Origin: Actinobacteria bacterium UBA4426
Lineage (GTDB): Bacteria; Actinomycetota; Actinomycetes; S36-B12
Direction of reading: 5' to 3'
NCBI GenBank assembly: GCA_002390705.1
Contig: DGQA01000015.1
Span: forward strand, 1 to 29,914
DNA: 29,914 nucleotides
The notes under the pieces were generated by a model. The model did not search any database and was not told the DNA's origin. It saw only the letters and a program-made list of their open reading frames with translations. Made by a program: the position numbers and the translations under genes. Below are positions 1 through 7,356 of the stretch, in pieces. Every line of letters begins with the position of its first letter. Within the stretch, counting starts at the first letter, position 1.

Positions 1-842
1 CATATGGCACCACTTACCTTCCTCCGATGGAGGCAATGGCTAAGGAACTGGGCGTTAATCTGACCATCACAAACTCTGAGTACGATGCTGACAAGCAAGC
101 CAGTGAGTGCGAAGTTGCAGTGGCAGCTCAGCCAGATGGCATCATCCTGTGGCCAGCCGTGGGTGACGCTGTTGCACCATGTTTGTCCGCAGCAGACGCT
201 GCAGGGATTCCAGTTTGGGTCACAAACTCTGACGTATTTGACGAAGACAAGCCACTTACCCGTGGATACTCCGGACCTGATACGTACGGCCAGGGCGCAG
301 CTTCAGCCGAAATCATGTGTGATCTGGCAGATGGTAAGGACGTCGGCATCATTCAGATTAATGGTCTGACCGGTAACGCAACGGCAATTAACCGCGACGA
401 AGGTTTCACCGACACCATTGCGGCTAACTGCCCGAACGTGACCATTTTGGCTGAACAGCCAGGAAACTGGAACAAGGATGAGTCTCAGATCGCGGCTTCG
501 GAAATGTTGACTTCCGTAGGTATCGATAACGTGCAGGGAATCTATGCTGCTGATGACACAATGGTCGCAGGAGCCATCGATGCACTCATAGCTCAAGGAA
601 AAGATCCAAAGGACTACATCATTACGTCCATTGGTAACACTTTCCTCGGCAATCCATTGGTCGTTGACGGTTCACTTGATGGCACGATCTTCCAGTCATC
701 CTCATGGGATGGTGCTAATGCTGTTGTCGGCATTTATGAAGCAATGACAACTGAGCCAGGTGAGCGTGTGACTCTGTTCATGCCACAGGCGAAGGTGACA
801 GCCGATAACGCTACAGATCCATCAGTAGCTCCTGAGTGGTAA
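1..842 (+). CDS. Sugar ABC transporter substrate-binding protein (ribose type), 5'-truncated by the window edge
   Basis: The reading frame is open from base 3 (YGTTYLPPMEAMAKELGV...) to the TAA at 840-842, so the N-terminus and signal peptide lie outside the window and the ATG at 27 is internal. The visible 280 residues show a periplasmic-binding-protein type I (LacI/ribose) fold: the alternating pattern of the first lobe, 'QPDGIILWPAVGDAVAPCL' followed by 'AGIPVWVTNSD', then 'IQGIYAADDTMVAGAIDALIAQG'-like hinge and second-lobe features and a late 'SSWDGANAVVGIYEAM'. In this family the protein captures a monosaccharide or related polyol outside the membrane and delivers it to an ABC permease. 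The permease and ATPase genes are not in the window and are probably upstream or elsewhere. It is followed by catabolic oxidoreductase genes, which fits a sugar or polyol uptake role. The ligand cannot be read from the sequence. Family call is firm; substrate is unknown. Confidence 0.85.
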   Translation, partial: YGTTYLPPMEAMAKELGVNLTITNSEYDADKQASECEVAVAAQPDGIILWPAVGDAVAPCLSAADAAGIPVWVTNSDVFDEDKPLTRGYSGPDTYGQGAASAEIMCDLADGKDVGIIQINGLTGNATAINRDEGFTDTIAANCPNVTILAEQPGNWNKDESQIAASEMLTSVGIDNVQGIYAADDTMVAGAIDALIAQGKDPKDYIITSIGNTFLGNPLVVDGSLDGTIFQSSSWDGANAVVGIYEAMTTEPGERVTLFMPQAKVTADNATDPSVAPEW

Positions 843-850
843 ACCACTCA
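833..850 (+). terminator. Stop-codon hairpin of the binding-protein gene
   Basis: TGAGTGGT (833-840), AA (841-842) and ACCACTCA (843-850) form perfect 8-base arms that straddle the TAA stop. With a realistic loop about 6-7 pairs would form in RNA. No T tract follows, so it is either a U-tract-less terminator or a 3'-end protecting stem. It is followed 32 bases later by a much longer hairpin. Confidence 0.4.
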
Positions 851-882
851 CTCGTCTAAGGGTTTAGGCCCGAAACGGTGAA

Positions 883-938
883 GTGTTGGGGCGGTGTCGT
901 GCGTGGACTAGATGTCGCACACGGCAGCGCCTCAACAC
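883..938 (+). repeat. Long imperfect inverted repeat / 24-position stem-loop
   Basis: Bases 883-906 pair with 915-938 around an 8-base loop (907-914). The outer arms are GTGTTGGGGCG (883-893) and CGCCTCAACAC (928-938). Of 24 opposed positions I count 18 Watson-Crick pairs, 4 G-T wobbles and only 2 mismatches (894/927 and 902/919). It fills the gap between the ABC binding-protein gene and the M24 gene, has no T tract after it, and is not coding. Known analogues are intercistronic stems that protect the upstream binding-protein transcript from 3' decay; a small structured RNA or a mobile hairpin element are alternatives. Confidence 0.65.
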
Positions 939-949
939 AATCCGAAACC

Positions 950-964
950 ATTTCCGTAGGAAAT
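950..964. promoter_or_regulatory. Short dyad upstream of the M24 gene
   Basis: ATTTCC-GTA-GGAAAT is a perfect dyad with 6-base arms, 23 bases upstream of the M24 start codon. Its size and place would suit an operator, but no regulator in the window can be tied to it, and chance occurrence is possible. Confidence 0.25.
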
Positions 965-987
965 CTAAGTTTGTAGAAACGAGAAGC

Positions 988-2304
988 ATGACCAAGCATG
1001 ACTCGCACGCGGAGGCGTTGCAGCGGGACTTTCCAGCGGCACCGCTGGTACCCGCTCTAGATTTCGCTCGCAGAGGTATCCCATCCCACGGCCACAGTGC
1101 TGTCGATTTCGAGCAGCGGGTAAATTTTGATCGCCTGCGCGAATACCGGATTAGCAGAGCGGTAGAGTCCCTCGAGGCTAGTGGGTGTGGCGCTTTTCTC
1201 CTGTTTGACTTTTATAATATTCGGTACACGACTCAAACGTGGATCGGTGGGGCGCTAGGCGACAAAATGTCTCGCTACGCACTTCTTACTCGTGATCGCA
1301 AGCCATACCTGTGGGATTTCGGATCGGCGGCGAAGCACCACAAACTTTTTGCACCGTGGCTCGAACCAGAGCGCTCGATGGCAGGGATGCTTGGTCTTAG
1401 GGGCGCCATACACCCTGATGTTGGACTAATGCGCGATGCGGTAACCACAATTAAAGGGATCCTCACGGACGCGGGTGTCGCAGAAGAGCCAATCGGTGTC
1501 GATATCGTCGAACCGGAGTTCTTATTCGAAATGCAACGGCAGGGCCTTAAAGTTGTTGATATTCAGCAAAGCATGCTCGATGCCCGTTCCATCAAGTCAG
1601 TCGACGAAATCATGCTCCTGAACCAGGCGGCGTCCATGGTTGACGGGGTGTACCAAGATATCGTCAACGTATTACAACCGGGAATTCGTGAAAACGAAAT
1701 TGTTGCCTTGGCCAGTAAGCGACTCTATGAACTTGGTTCCGAGCAGGTGGAAGCAATTAATGCCGTGTCCGGCGAGCGGTGCAATCCGCACCCACACAAT
1801 TTTACTGACCGCATAATCCGCCCTGGCGATCAAGCTTTTTTCGACATCATTCACTCGTTCAACGGGTATCGGACCTGCTATTACCGCACATTTTCGGTCG
1901 GCTATTCAACCCAGCCGCAGATTGATGCATATGCGCGAGCTCGAGAATGGATGGATGCTGCTATTCAAAATGTGGCCGACGGTGTCGGTACTGATCAGAT
2001 AGCTCGGTTGTGGCCGAAAGCTACTGACCTGGGGTTTGCAAATGAGATGGATGCGTTTGGCTTGCAGTTCGGGCACGGTCTTGGCTTGGGACTACACGAA
2101 CGTCCAATAATTTCTCGACTCAACAGTATTGATCACCCGGTTGAAATCAAAACCGGCATGGTGTTTGCACTAGAGACTTATTGCCCGGCAACCGATGGAA
2201 CTTCGGCCGCGAGGATCGAAGAGGAAGTTGTGGTCACTGAAAAGGGAGCCCACGTGATTACGAAATTTCCAGCGCAAGAGTTGTTCGTTGCCAATGGGTA
2301 CTGA
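988..2304 (+). CDS. M24-family (Xaa-Pro peptidase / creatinase fold) protein with altered metal site
   Basis: The product has 438 residues from the ATG at 988; an in-frame GTG at 883 exists but sits in the base of a long hairpin, so I reject it. The N-terminal half (about 40-210) resembles the creatinase N-domain, and 220-430 is a pita-bread M24 domain. M24 metal ligands read as follows: Asp286 (FFDIIHS), His363 (FGHGLGLGLHE), Glu396 (FALETYCP) and Glu411 (ARIEEEVVV) are present, but the second Asp, 11 residues after the first (canonical GYxSDxTRT), is replaced by Cys297 (GYRTCYYRT). M24 proteins include dipeptidases, creatinases and the DMSP lyase DddP, so peptidase activity cannot be assumed. 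It is followed at 76 bases by an SDR and then a hydroxyacid dehydrogenase on the same strand, so a role in small-molecule catabolism is more likely than protein turnover. Family firm; reaction unknown. Confidence 0.85.
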   Translation: MTKHDSHAEALQRDFPAAPLVPALDFARRGIPSHGHSAVDFEQRVNFDRLREYRISRAVESLEASGCGAFLLFDFYNIRYTTQTWIGGALGDKMSRYALLTRDRKPYLWDFGSAAKHHKLFAPWLEPERSMAGMLGLRGAIHPDVGLMRDAVTTIKGILTDAGVAEEPIGVDIVEPEFLFEMQRQGLKVVDIQQSMLDARSIKSVDEIMLLNQAASMVDGVYQDIVNVLQPGIRENEIVALASKRLYELGSEQVEAINAVSGERCNPHPHNFTDRIIRPGDQAFFDIIHSFNGYRTCYYRTFSVGYSTQPQIDAYARAREWMDAAIQNVADGVGTDQIARLWPKATDLGFANEMDAFGLQFGHGLGLGLHERPIISRLNSIDHPVEIKTGMVFALETYCPATDGTSAARIEEEVVVTEKGAHVITKFPAQELFVANGY

Positions 2305-2379
2305 TCAGTGTGACAATGTATTTTCAACTAGCCATCAAGCGCGGTAGCCGCGGTAAACACAGCGAGAGGTAAGGCCAGC

Positions 2380-3183
2380 ATGGATAAGCAGCGTTTAGCA
2401 GGAAAAAATATTTTAGTGACGGGCGCAGCCCAGGGCATGGGTGCCGCGATTGCAATTGACTACGCGGCGCAGGGAGCGAAGGTCTGCTTGGGTGATGTCA
2501 ATCTCGATGGTGTCGCTAAGGTTGTTGCGGAAATTACCGAGGCCGGTGGAATCGCTACGTGGGTCAAGCTTGATGTAACAAGCGAGGTAGATGCGGCGGC
2601 TGCGGTAGCCCATACAGTGGCTGAATTCGGAAGTATTAACGTTCTTGTGAACAACGCAGGAGTCAATAAGCCGCTGTTTTTCCTCGACATCACCCGGGAG
2701 AACTGGGACCGCATCATGGATGTCAACGCGTGGGGCACATTAAATTGTATGCAAGCGGCAGCCGCCCAGATGAAAGCACAGGGTAAGCAAGATTTCCCGT
2801 ATAAGATCATTAACGTGGGTTCTATTCTCTCGCGGGAAGCCTACGACGATGTAGTGGTGTATTCAGCGAGCAAGCATGCAGTTCTGGCAATGATAAAGGG
2901 TGGTGCCAAGGCTTTGATCGAGCACAACATCACGGTCAACGGCTACGGGCCTGGCGTGGTGCGTACCGAACTGTGGGAGCAATTAGACCGCGACCTTGTC
3001 GCTATTGGGAAATTCGCCAAGGAGGGTGAGTCAATGGACAGCCTTGCCGAGAATATGATCCTAATGAAGCGCTATTCATACCCTGAAGATGTTGTCGGGA
3101 CCTCGGCATTTCTAGCCAGCGCTGACAGCGACTACATGACAGGTCAGCTGATCATGATTGATGGCGGAATGGTGATTCAGTAA
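2380..3183 (+). CDS. Short-chain dehydrogenase/reductase (classical SDR)
   Basis: The product is a 267-residue classical SDR. The Rossmann motif TGAAQGMG is near residues 14-21, the acidic residue ending beta-2 is Asp39 (CLGDV), which favours NAD(H), and NNAG is at 91-94. The catalytic set is Ser148, Tyr161 and Lys165 (YSASK). The C-terminal 'GPGVVRTELWEQ' and 'TGQLIMIDGG' segments are typical. The start at 2380 has AAGG five bases upstream. It follows the M24 gene with a 75-base gap and precedes the hydroxyacid dehydrogenase by 142 bases, all on one strand, so the three may be co-expressed. The family oxidises secondary alcohols of sugars, polyols or hydroxyacids. The substrate cannot be assigned, and it is one of three different SDRs in this region. 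Confidence 0.9.
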   Translation: MDKQRLAGKNILVTGAAQGMGAAIAIDYAAQGAKVCLGDVNLDGVAKVVAEITEAGGIATWVKLDVTSEVDAAAAVAHTVAEFGSINVLVNNAGVNKPLFFLDITRENWDRIMDVNAWGTLNCMQAAAAQMKAQGKQDFPYKIINVGSILSREAYDDVVVYSASKHAVLAMIKGGAKALIEHNITVNGYGPGVVRTELWEQLDRDLVAIGKFAKEGESMDSLAENMILMKRYSYPEDVVGTSAFLASADSDYMTGQLIMIDGGMVIQ

Positions 3184-3325
3184 CTTCTTGGCTCTTGGGT
3201 AGCCCTTTTTGCGACGCTTGCCGCTCTTTTCTCAGCAGGTGAAACGGAAATCATGGGAAGAGACTTGTCGAGAATGAATATATGGATAGTGCATTTTGTT
3301 AAGAATTAAGACGAAAGGGCACGGG

Positions 3326-4258
3326 ATGTCTACGCAAGCTAGGCCAACGGTGGGTTGGATCGGATTGGGAAATATGGGCGCTCCCCTTGCCGGGACACTA
3401 GTTGACGCCGGTTACAGAGTCCGTGTGTGGAACCGAACCGTGTCCAAAGCGGATGCATTGAAGGCTCGAGGAGTCGAAGTCGCCGGGTCGATCCGGGAGT
3501 TGATTACGCAAGATGTTGTCTTCACCATGGTGAGCACTTCGGCTGACTTGGAGCACGTTCTTCTGGATCCAGACAAAGGGCTATTAACCGGGGGCATGGC
3601 CCCAAAAATTGTTGTTGACTGCTCAACAGTCAGTGTGGAGGCTAGTCGCGCGGTACGTGAGTATGCTGAAGAACAAGGTGTTCTATTTTTCGCTGCTCCT
3701 GTGAGCGGAAATGGTAAAGTTGTGGCGGCGGGAAAATTGGCTGTGGTTTGTAGTGGCGAACGCGAGACATTCGAAACAGTTCGACCGCTGCTTGAGTCGT
3801 TGGGGAGTTCGGTAACGTACGTCGGGACTGGTGAAGAGGCTCGCTTAGTCAAGATTTATCACAACATTATCTTGGGTATCTACACTCAAGCGCTGGCTGA
3901 AATTTTAGTTCTTGGTGAAAAGGGCGGCGTAAAGCGCGAGGCGATCATGGAGTTCATTAATAGCAGCGTCATGGGCTGCATGTTCAGCCAATACAAGACG
4001 CCAGCCCTTGTCAATTTGGATTTTAATCCAACGTTCACACCAGTTTTGCTGCGTAAAGATTTTGACCTCGGCCTCAGCGAATCAGATAAGCACGAAGTTC
4101 CTATGCCGATTACAAATGCAGTAAGGGATATTGTTGATTCCTGCATCGACCGTGGATATGCCGAAGATGACTTTTCAACACTGCTTCTAATTGCAGCTGC
4201 TAACGCTGGAGTTACCCTCACAAGCGAGAGCGCTGACGTCAAAGACGGCCTAAACTAA
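3326..4258 (+). CDS. 3-hydroxyisobutyrate / 2-hydroxy-3-oxopropionate-type dehydrogenase
   Basis: The 310-residue product belongs to the beta-hydroxyacid dehydrogenase family. The N-terminal dinucleotide motif is GWIGLGNMGAPLA (10-22), and WNRT (35-38) after beta-2 suggests NADP(H). The substrate-binding signature is DCSTVS (98-103), the PVSGNGKVVAAGKLA segment is at 125-139, and the catalytic Lys176 with Asn180 (KIYHN, usually KxxxN) is intact. Length matches the family. I chose the ATG at 3326, which has GAAAGGG seven bases upstream; a TTG at 3296 would add ten atypical residues. Family members reduce tartronate semialdehyde or oxidise 3-hydroxyisobutyrate, so a link with the isomerase-like gene that converges on it is possible but inferred. 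Its stop lies 27 bases from the stop of the opposing isomerase-like gene, so the two transcription units converge here. Confidence 0.88.
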   Translation: MSTQARPTVGWIGLGNMGAPLAGTLVDAGYRVRVWNRTVSKADALKARGVEVAGSIRELITQDVVFTMVSTSADLEHVLLDPDKGLLTGGMAPKIVVDCSTVSVEASRAVREYAEEQGVLFFAAPVSGNGKVVAAGKLAVVCSGERETFETVRPLLESLGSSVTYVGTGEEARLVKIYHNIILGIYTQALAEILVLGEKGGVKREAIMEFINSSVMGCMFSQYKTPALVNLDFNPTFTPVLLRKDFDLGLSESDKHEVPMPITNAVRDIVDSCIDRGYAEDDFSTLLLIAAANAGVTLTSESADVKDGLN

Positions 4259-4285
4259 GCAGAGCAGCACCTCTGTATGGGATCC

Positions 4286-5179
4286 TCAGATAGAACTTGC
4301 AAGCTCAAAACAACGAGTGGTCGTATTCAACGCCCTCGCTAGACCTTCTTTGACTGGAAGAGCTCGATGCGCATTGGAAATTATTTCTACGCCCCAGGGT
4401 CCACTGAAACCAATTTCATCAATCGCGTGAATGAAAGCGGTGACGTCAAGAGACCCTTCGCCACAGTACTCCCTGCAATTAATTGTGTCCTCAAAGAGCG
4501 TGCCTACAATTTCATTCTGAGCGTCATTGAGTTCCACACCGAATAATATTTCAGGTGGGACTTCATGCACCATGGTTTCATAATCCATGCCGCTCCTAGC
4601 CACGTGCCAAATGTCCAGCAATATTCCTCCACTGTCATTACCAACCTCCGTGACCAGATCCACGATGCTAGTTACCGTTGGCAAATATGAATATGGTGCG
4701 GACTCCAGCGCCAGGCTGACCCCAGCTTGTTCAGCGCTAAGACAAAGTTCCCCCCAACTCTTTTTCATAATCTCCGGCTCAACCGGAACCCCTTTAATGC
4801 CGGGCCCGATTTTAATGTGGCGCGCTTGTAGCGGGCCTGCGGCTTCAAACAGGTCGTGCCGGACTTGATCTGAAGCGGCCCTAGCGGGGCCAGTTGTCCA
4901 CCAATCCAACAAGTACTCCAGTTCGATGTGCTCAATCCCATTGTCATCGAAGAGCATTTTTAGCGTCGGTAGTCCTATTGTCCCCTTTGCTTGGACAAGA
5001 TCAGCGTGCAATAGACCAAAGCCTTTCCACCCAGTAGCTCCAGCCCACTCAATTCTCCGGCGGATATCCACAGGGCTTGGCGTTTTGCCGCCACGCGCAT
5101 CCGCATTGCCCGCTGCGGTCCAACAGGAAGCGATGAGGTCAGGAATGACAGGCCGTTGGAGATCCTCTTGATTTACCAT
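4286..5179 (-). CDS. Sugar phosphate isomerase/epimerase family TIM-barrel protein
   Basis: The 297-residue product fits the xylose-isomerase-like TIM-barrel (AP endonuclease 2) superfamily. Candidate metal ligands at strand ends are visible: Glu in LALESAPYS, Asp and His in LLDIWHVARSG, Glu in GVELNDAQ, and the late Glu in WGVEIIS. The superfamily includes hydroxypyruvate isomerase, tagatose/psicose epimerases and inosose dehydratase; nothing here selects among them. Its ATG overlaps the stop of the upstream SDR gene by one base (TAATG), so the two are almost certainly translated from one mRNA. Pairing with an SDR fits an oxidise-then-isomerise or dehydrate scheme, which is inference. Fold is fairly sure; activity unknown. 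Confidence 0.8.
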   Translation of the reverse strand: MVNQEDLQRPVIPDLIASCWTAAGNADARGGKTPSPVDIRRRIEWAGATGWKGFGLLHADLVQAKGTIGLPTLKMLFDDNGIEHIELEYLLDWWTTGPARAASDQVRHDLFEAAGPLQARHIKIGPGIKGVPVEPEIMKKSWGELCLSAEQAGVSLALESAPYSYLPTVTSIVDLVTEVGNDSGGILLDIWHVARSGMDYETMVHEVPPEILFGVELNDAQNEIVGTLFEDTINCREYCGEGSLDVTAFIHAIDEIGFSGPWGVEIISNAHRALPVKEGLARALNTTTRCFELASSI

Positions 5180-5907
5180 TAGATTGTCGTGAATCCGCCA
5201 TCGATTAAGAGCTGCACACCTGTGATAAACGAAGCATCTTCAGAAGCCAGAAAGGCTATACCTGCCGCAACTTCGTTTCCTAAACCAGCACGCGCCATGG
5301 GTGTTTTGTCAATTAATCCTTGGGAAATATCCGCATCTTGCGCTTCTGTCATAGGAGTCCAGATAAAACCTGGATGCACGGAGTTGACCCGGATTCCGCG
5401 GTTCGCGTACGTTGCGGCTGCATTTTTGGTCATCATGGTCACCGCGCCCTTTGATGCTTGATAGGCAGCAACGCCAGAAGTACCAATTATTCCCCACATG
5501 GATGACACATTGACGATTGAGCCCTCGCCCCCCTCCAACATTGAAGGCAGAGTGGTTCGCATGCCCAAGAACACACTGCGCTGATTGAGTTCGATTACCC
5601 GATCCCAGTCGTCAAGAGAAATACTCGCCAACTCGTCATAACTGCCGACACCGCCCGCATTATTAATTAGTACTTTAGGTGGGCCGGCTAGGGACTCAAC
5701 CGAGTTAATTGTGCTTTCCCACTGATCCACAGAGGTGACATCGCAGCACATCCACTCGACCGATGGGATGTGCTCGGGTGCGTCGGCGATATCTAAGGCA
5801 AAAACTCGCGCTCCCTCCGCCGCCAGACGACGAACGGTGGCTAACCCAATGCCTTGCGCCGCTCCCGTGACAATACACACTTTTTTCTGAAATCGACCCA
5901 CGCTCAA
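5179..5907 (-). CDS. Short-chain dehydrogenase/reductase (classical SDR), TTG start
   Basis: The 242-residue product is a classical SDR with TGAAQGIG at 14-21, Asp39 at the end of beta-2 (NAD preference), NNAG at 82-85 and catalytic Ser136, Tyr149 and Lys153 (YQASK). The C-terminus ends with GVQLLIDGGFTTI, as usual. The likely start is a TTG at 5907, because GAAGGG lies six bases upstream of it on the - strand; a GTG at 5901 is the alternative. Its stop overlaps the ATG of the isomerase-like gene, making a two-gene operon. It is divergent from the third SDR at 6250, and the 342-base gap between them must hold both promoters. Substrate unknown. Confidence 0.9.
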   Translation of the reverse strand: MSVGRFQKKVCIVTGAAQGIGLATVRRLAAEGARVFALDIADAPEHIPSVEWMCCDVTSVDQWESTINSVESLAGPPKVLINNAGGVGSYDELASISLDDWDRVIELNQRSVFLGMRTTLPSMLEGGEGSIVNVSSMWGIIGTSGVAAYQASKGAVTMMTKNAAATYANRGIRVNSVHPGFIWTPMTEAQDADISQGLIDKTPMARAGLGNEVAAGIAFLASEDASFITGVQLLIDGGFTTI

Positions 5908-6249
5908 GGTTAACCCTTCATTACGGTTTTACGGCAGCCACGTCAACACGTTATTGCGAACTTTACGCTACCATAAGGACGCAAAAATTGTCTGCGGCAA
6001 CCAAAAAGCCTGCGGTCAACTTGGGTGAGACATTCCTAGTTGCGGATCCCTTTCCGGGACTGCCGTGAAAGTTCCCACTACACAAATCTGCGAAGTTAGT
6101 TTATGATTGTGTATCGAGTGAATATCAAAAATGCAGCGGTTCCCGACGCCATTTCTCCGACAGAAAACACGGATCTTTTGGTCCGTTCCTCTGACCGGAG
6201 TCGCGGCACGAGCAACCTAGGTTTTCTAAGCGCAAGGATGGGCTAAATC
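5908..6249. promoter_or_regulatory. Divergent intergenic region between two SDR genes
   Basis: No convincing reading frame lies in these 342 bases. It separates the leftward SDR-isomerase pair from the rightward SDR and so should carry two promoters. For the - strand a hexamer pair with 17-base spacing is visible at 5918-5946. For the + strand I see an AAGGA at 6234-6238 ahead of the ATG at 6250 but no clear promoter. I found no strong dyad that would mark an operator. Confidence 0.5.
5918..5946 (-). promoter_or_regulatory. Candidate sigma-70-type promoter for the SDR-isomerase operon
   Basis: On the - strand, TTGACG (5946-5941) is followed after 17 bases by TAATGA (5923-5918). The start of transcription would fall near 5911, only a few bases before the TTG start at 5907, so the mRNA would have almost no leader and the GAAGGG would be largely outside it. 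This tension lowers my confidence. Confidence 0.3.
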
Positions 6250-7050
6250 ATGAATGCACGCCGCGAAATGGGATCAATGTTAGAAGGCCAAATTGCAATC
6301 GTTACAGGATCAGGTGAAGGTATCGGTGCCGGTATTGCCACGACCCTTGGTGAGTTTGGCGCCAAAGTGGCTATCACAGATATTGATCTGAGCAGGGCAC
6401 AGCGACGAGTTGAAATCCTTGCATCACAAGGAATCGAGTCGATGGCAGTGCAACACGATGTGACAGACGGTGAGTCGGGTAAACGTTTGGTCCAGCAAGT
6501 GCTGTCGGCATATGGTCGTGTGGATTTGCTGGTCAATAACGCAGGAATATCAGGCCGAGTTCCACTCGAAGAAATGTCAGATCAGGTGTGGGATTCAATG
6601 ATAGGTGTAAATTTGACCGGTGTTCAACGTACGAGTCGGGCCGTTGTTCCGGTGATGAAGGAGCAAAGAGGCGGCAACATAGTATCAATTTCATCTGTCG
6701 CGGGCAGGTCTGGCAAAGCAAATATGACTCATTACTGTTCCACAAAGTTTGGAGTGATCGGATTCTCTCAGTCTCTTGCTCTCGAGCTTGCATCGTTTGA
6801 CGTCAGGGTTAACTCTGTGTGCCCGGGAATAGTGCGAACACAAATGTGGGAAGTGGAGCTTGGCGAAATTTCCGAAGCTAAGGGTATTTCGATAGAAGAG
6901 GCGTGGGAGATGGTTCTCTCGGGTATCCCGTTACACCGATCACAACTACCCGAGGACATTGGGGCAGCTGTGGCTTTTCTGGCTTCACCGCTTGCCAAGA
7001 ACATCACCGGACAAGCGCTAAATGTCGACGGGGGATTCGAACTGTCCTAA
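6250..7050 (+). CDS. Short-chain dehydrogenase/reductase (classical SDR)
   Basis: The 266-residue product is the third SDR of the region: TGSGEGIG at 19-26, Asp44 after beta-2 (TDIDLS), NNAG at 96-99, and catalytic Ser149, Tyr162 and Lys166 (YCSTK). The tail ITGQALNVDGGFELS is typical of the 3-oxoacyl reductase / polyol dehydrogenase subgroup. The ATG at 6250 has AAGGA eleven bases upstream; an ATG at 6277 would remove nine residues that precede the Rossmann strand and is possible. It stands alone on its strand, with the divergent SDR-isomerase pair to the left and a 306-base gap to the right. It may act on the same compound as the divergent pair, but that is inferred from position only. Confidence 0.9.
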   Translation: MNARREMGSMLEGQIAIVTGSGEGIGAGIATTLGEFGAKVAITDIDLSRAQRRVEILASQGIESMAVQHDVTDGESGKRLVQQVLSAYGRVDLLVNNAGISGRVPLEEMSDQVWDSMIGVNLTGVQRTSRAVVPVMKEQRGGNIVSISSVAGRSGKANMTHYCSTKFGVIGFSQSLALELASFDVRVNSVCPGIVRTQMWEVELGEISEAKGISIEEAWEMVLSGIPLHRSQLPEDIGAAVAFLASPLAKNITGQALNVDGGFELS

Positions 7051-7356
7051 GCCTTAAACAAAGGACTTAATAAATGCTAACCGGATAATTGATCACGTCG
7101 GACAAACGGCAAACCCTAAGGCTACTCCTTGATGATACCCATGGAGGGTTTCATCTGCGGGGCGTACCGCTGTGGGATGTGAATTGGTCTGCGGTGCGCT
7201 GAATCACCCGTGGAGGACGCTGCCACCCCACAGGGGCCAATCCGTCGACATGCACAGCACGTGTGCTGTGGGGAAATCGTAACGACTTCATGCCGAGGCT
7301 ATTTACGGTGTAGCGGGTTGTGCCTTGGCTAAAATCTGATGCAAAAAAGGTAGATT
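7051..7356. other. 306-base non-coding gap with several complementary segments, upstream of the DUF6350-purNH operon
   Basis: No credible gene is seen on either strand. The gap contains AAACCCT (7111-7117) and AGGGTTT (7145-7151) enclosing a small AAGG-CTACT-CCTT stem. CCCCACA (7226-7232) could pair either with TGTGGG upstream (7171-7176) or TGTGGGG downstream (7267-7273). ATTGG (7183-7187) can pair with CCAAT (7237-7241), and a tight dyad lies at 7253-7270. AAGG at 7347-7350 is the ribosome site for the next gene. It may include a structured leader for the purine operon, but I recognise no known riboswitch consensus. Confidence 0.4.
7253..7270. promoter_or_regulatory. Dyad CACAGCAC-GT-GTGCTGTG
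   Basis: The perfect 8-base arms with a 2-base centre lie 87 bases upstream of the DUF6350 gene start. As DNA it would suit a dimeric repressor; as RNA it would close with a 4-base loop and overlap the TGTGGGG segment at 7267-7273. Confidence 0.35.

Noticed and set aside
883..987. N-terminal extension of the M24 gene from the GTG at 883
   Set aside because: The extra 35 residues are basic and unlike the family, and their codons form one arm of the long hairpin; the ATG at 988 fits better.
988..2304. Naming the M24 protein as the DMSP lyase DddP
   Set aside because: DddP shares the fold and length, but keeps the second metal Asp that is Cys here, and the N-terminal region differs. The name is not supported without an alignment.
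3564..3571. Further TGGATCCA matches inside coding regions (near 3565, 14350 and 28685)
   Set aside because: These fall within genes, two of them across Met-Asp-Pro or Asp-Pro codons, and have no regulatory position, so they are not counted as operators.
7051..7356. ZTP (pfl) or purine riboswitch upstream of the purNH operon
   Set aside because: I looked for the conserved 3' CCGCCUGGGC element of the pfl RNA and for a purine-aptamer junction and saw neither, so only an unnamed structured gap is reported.
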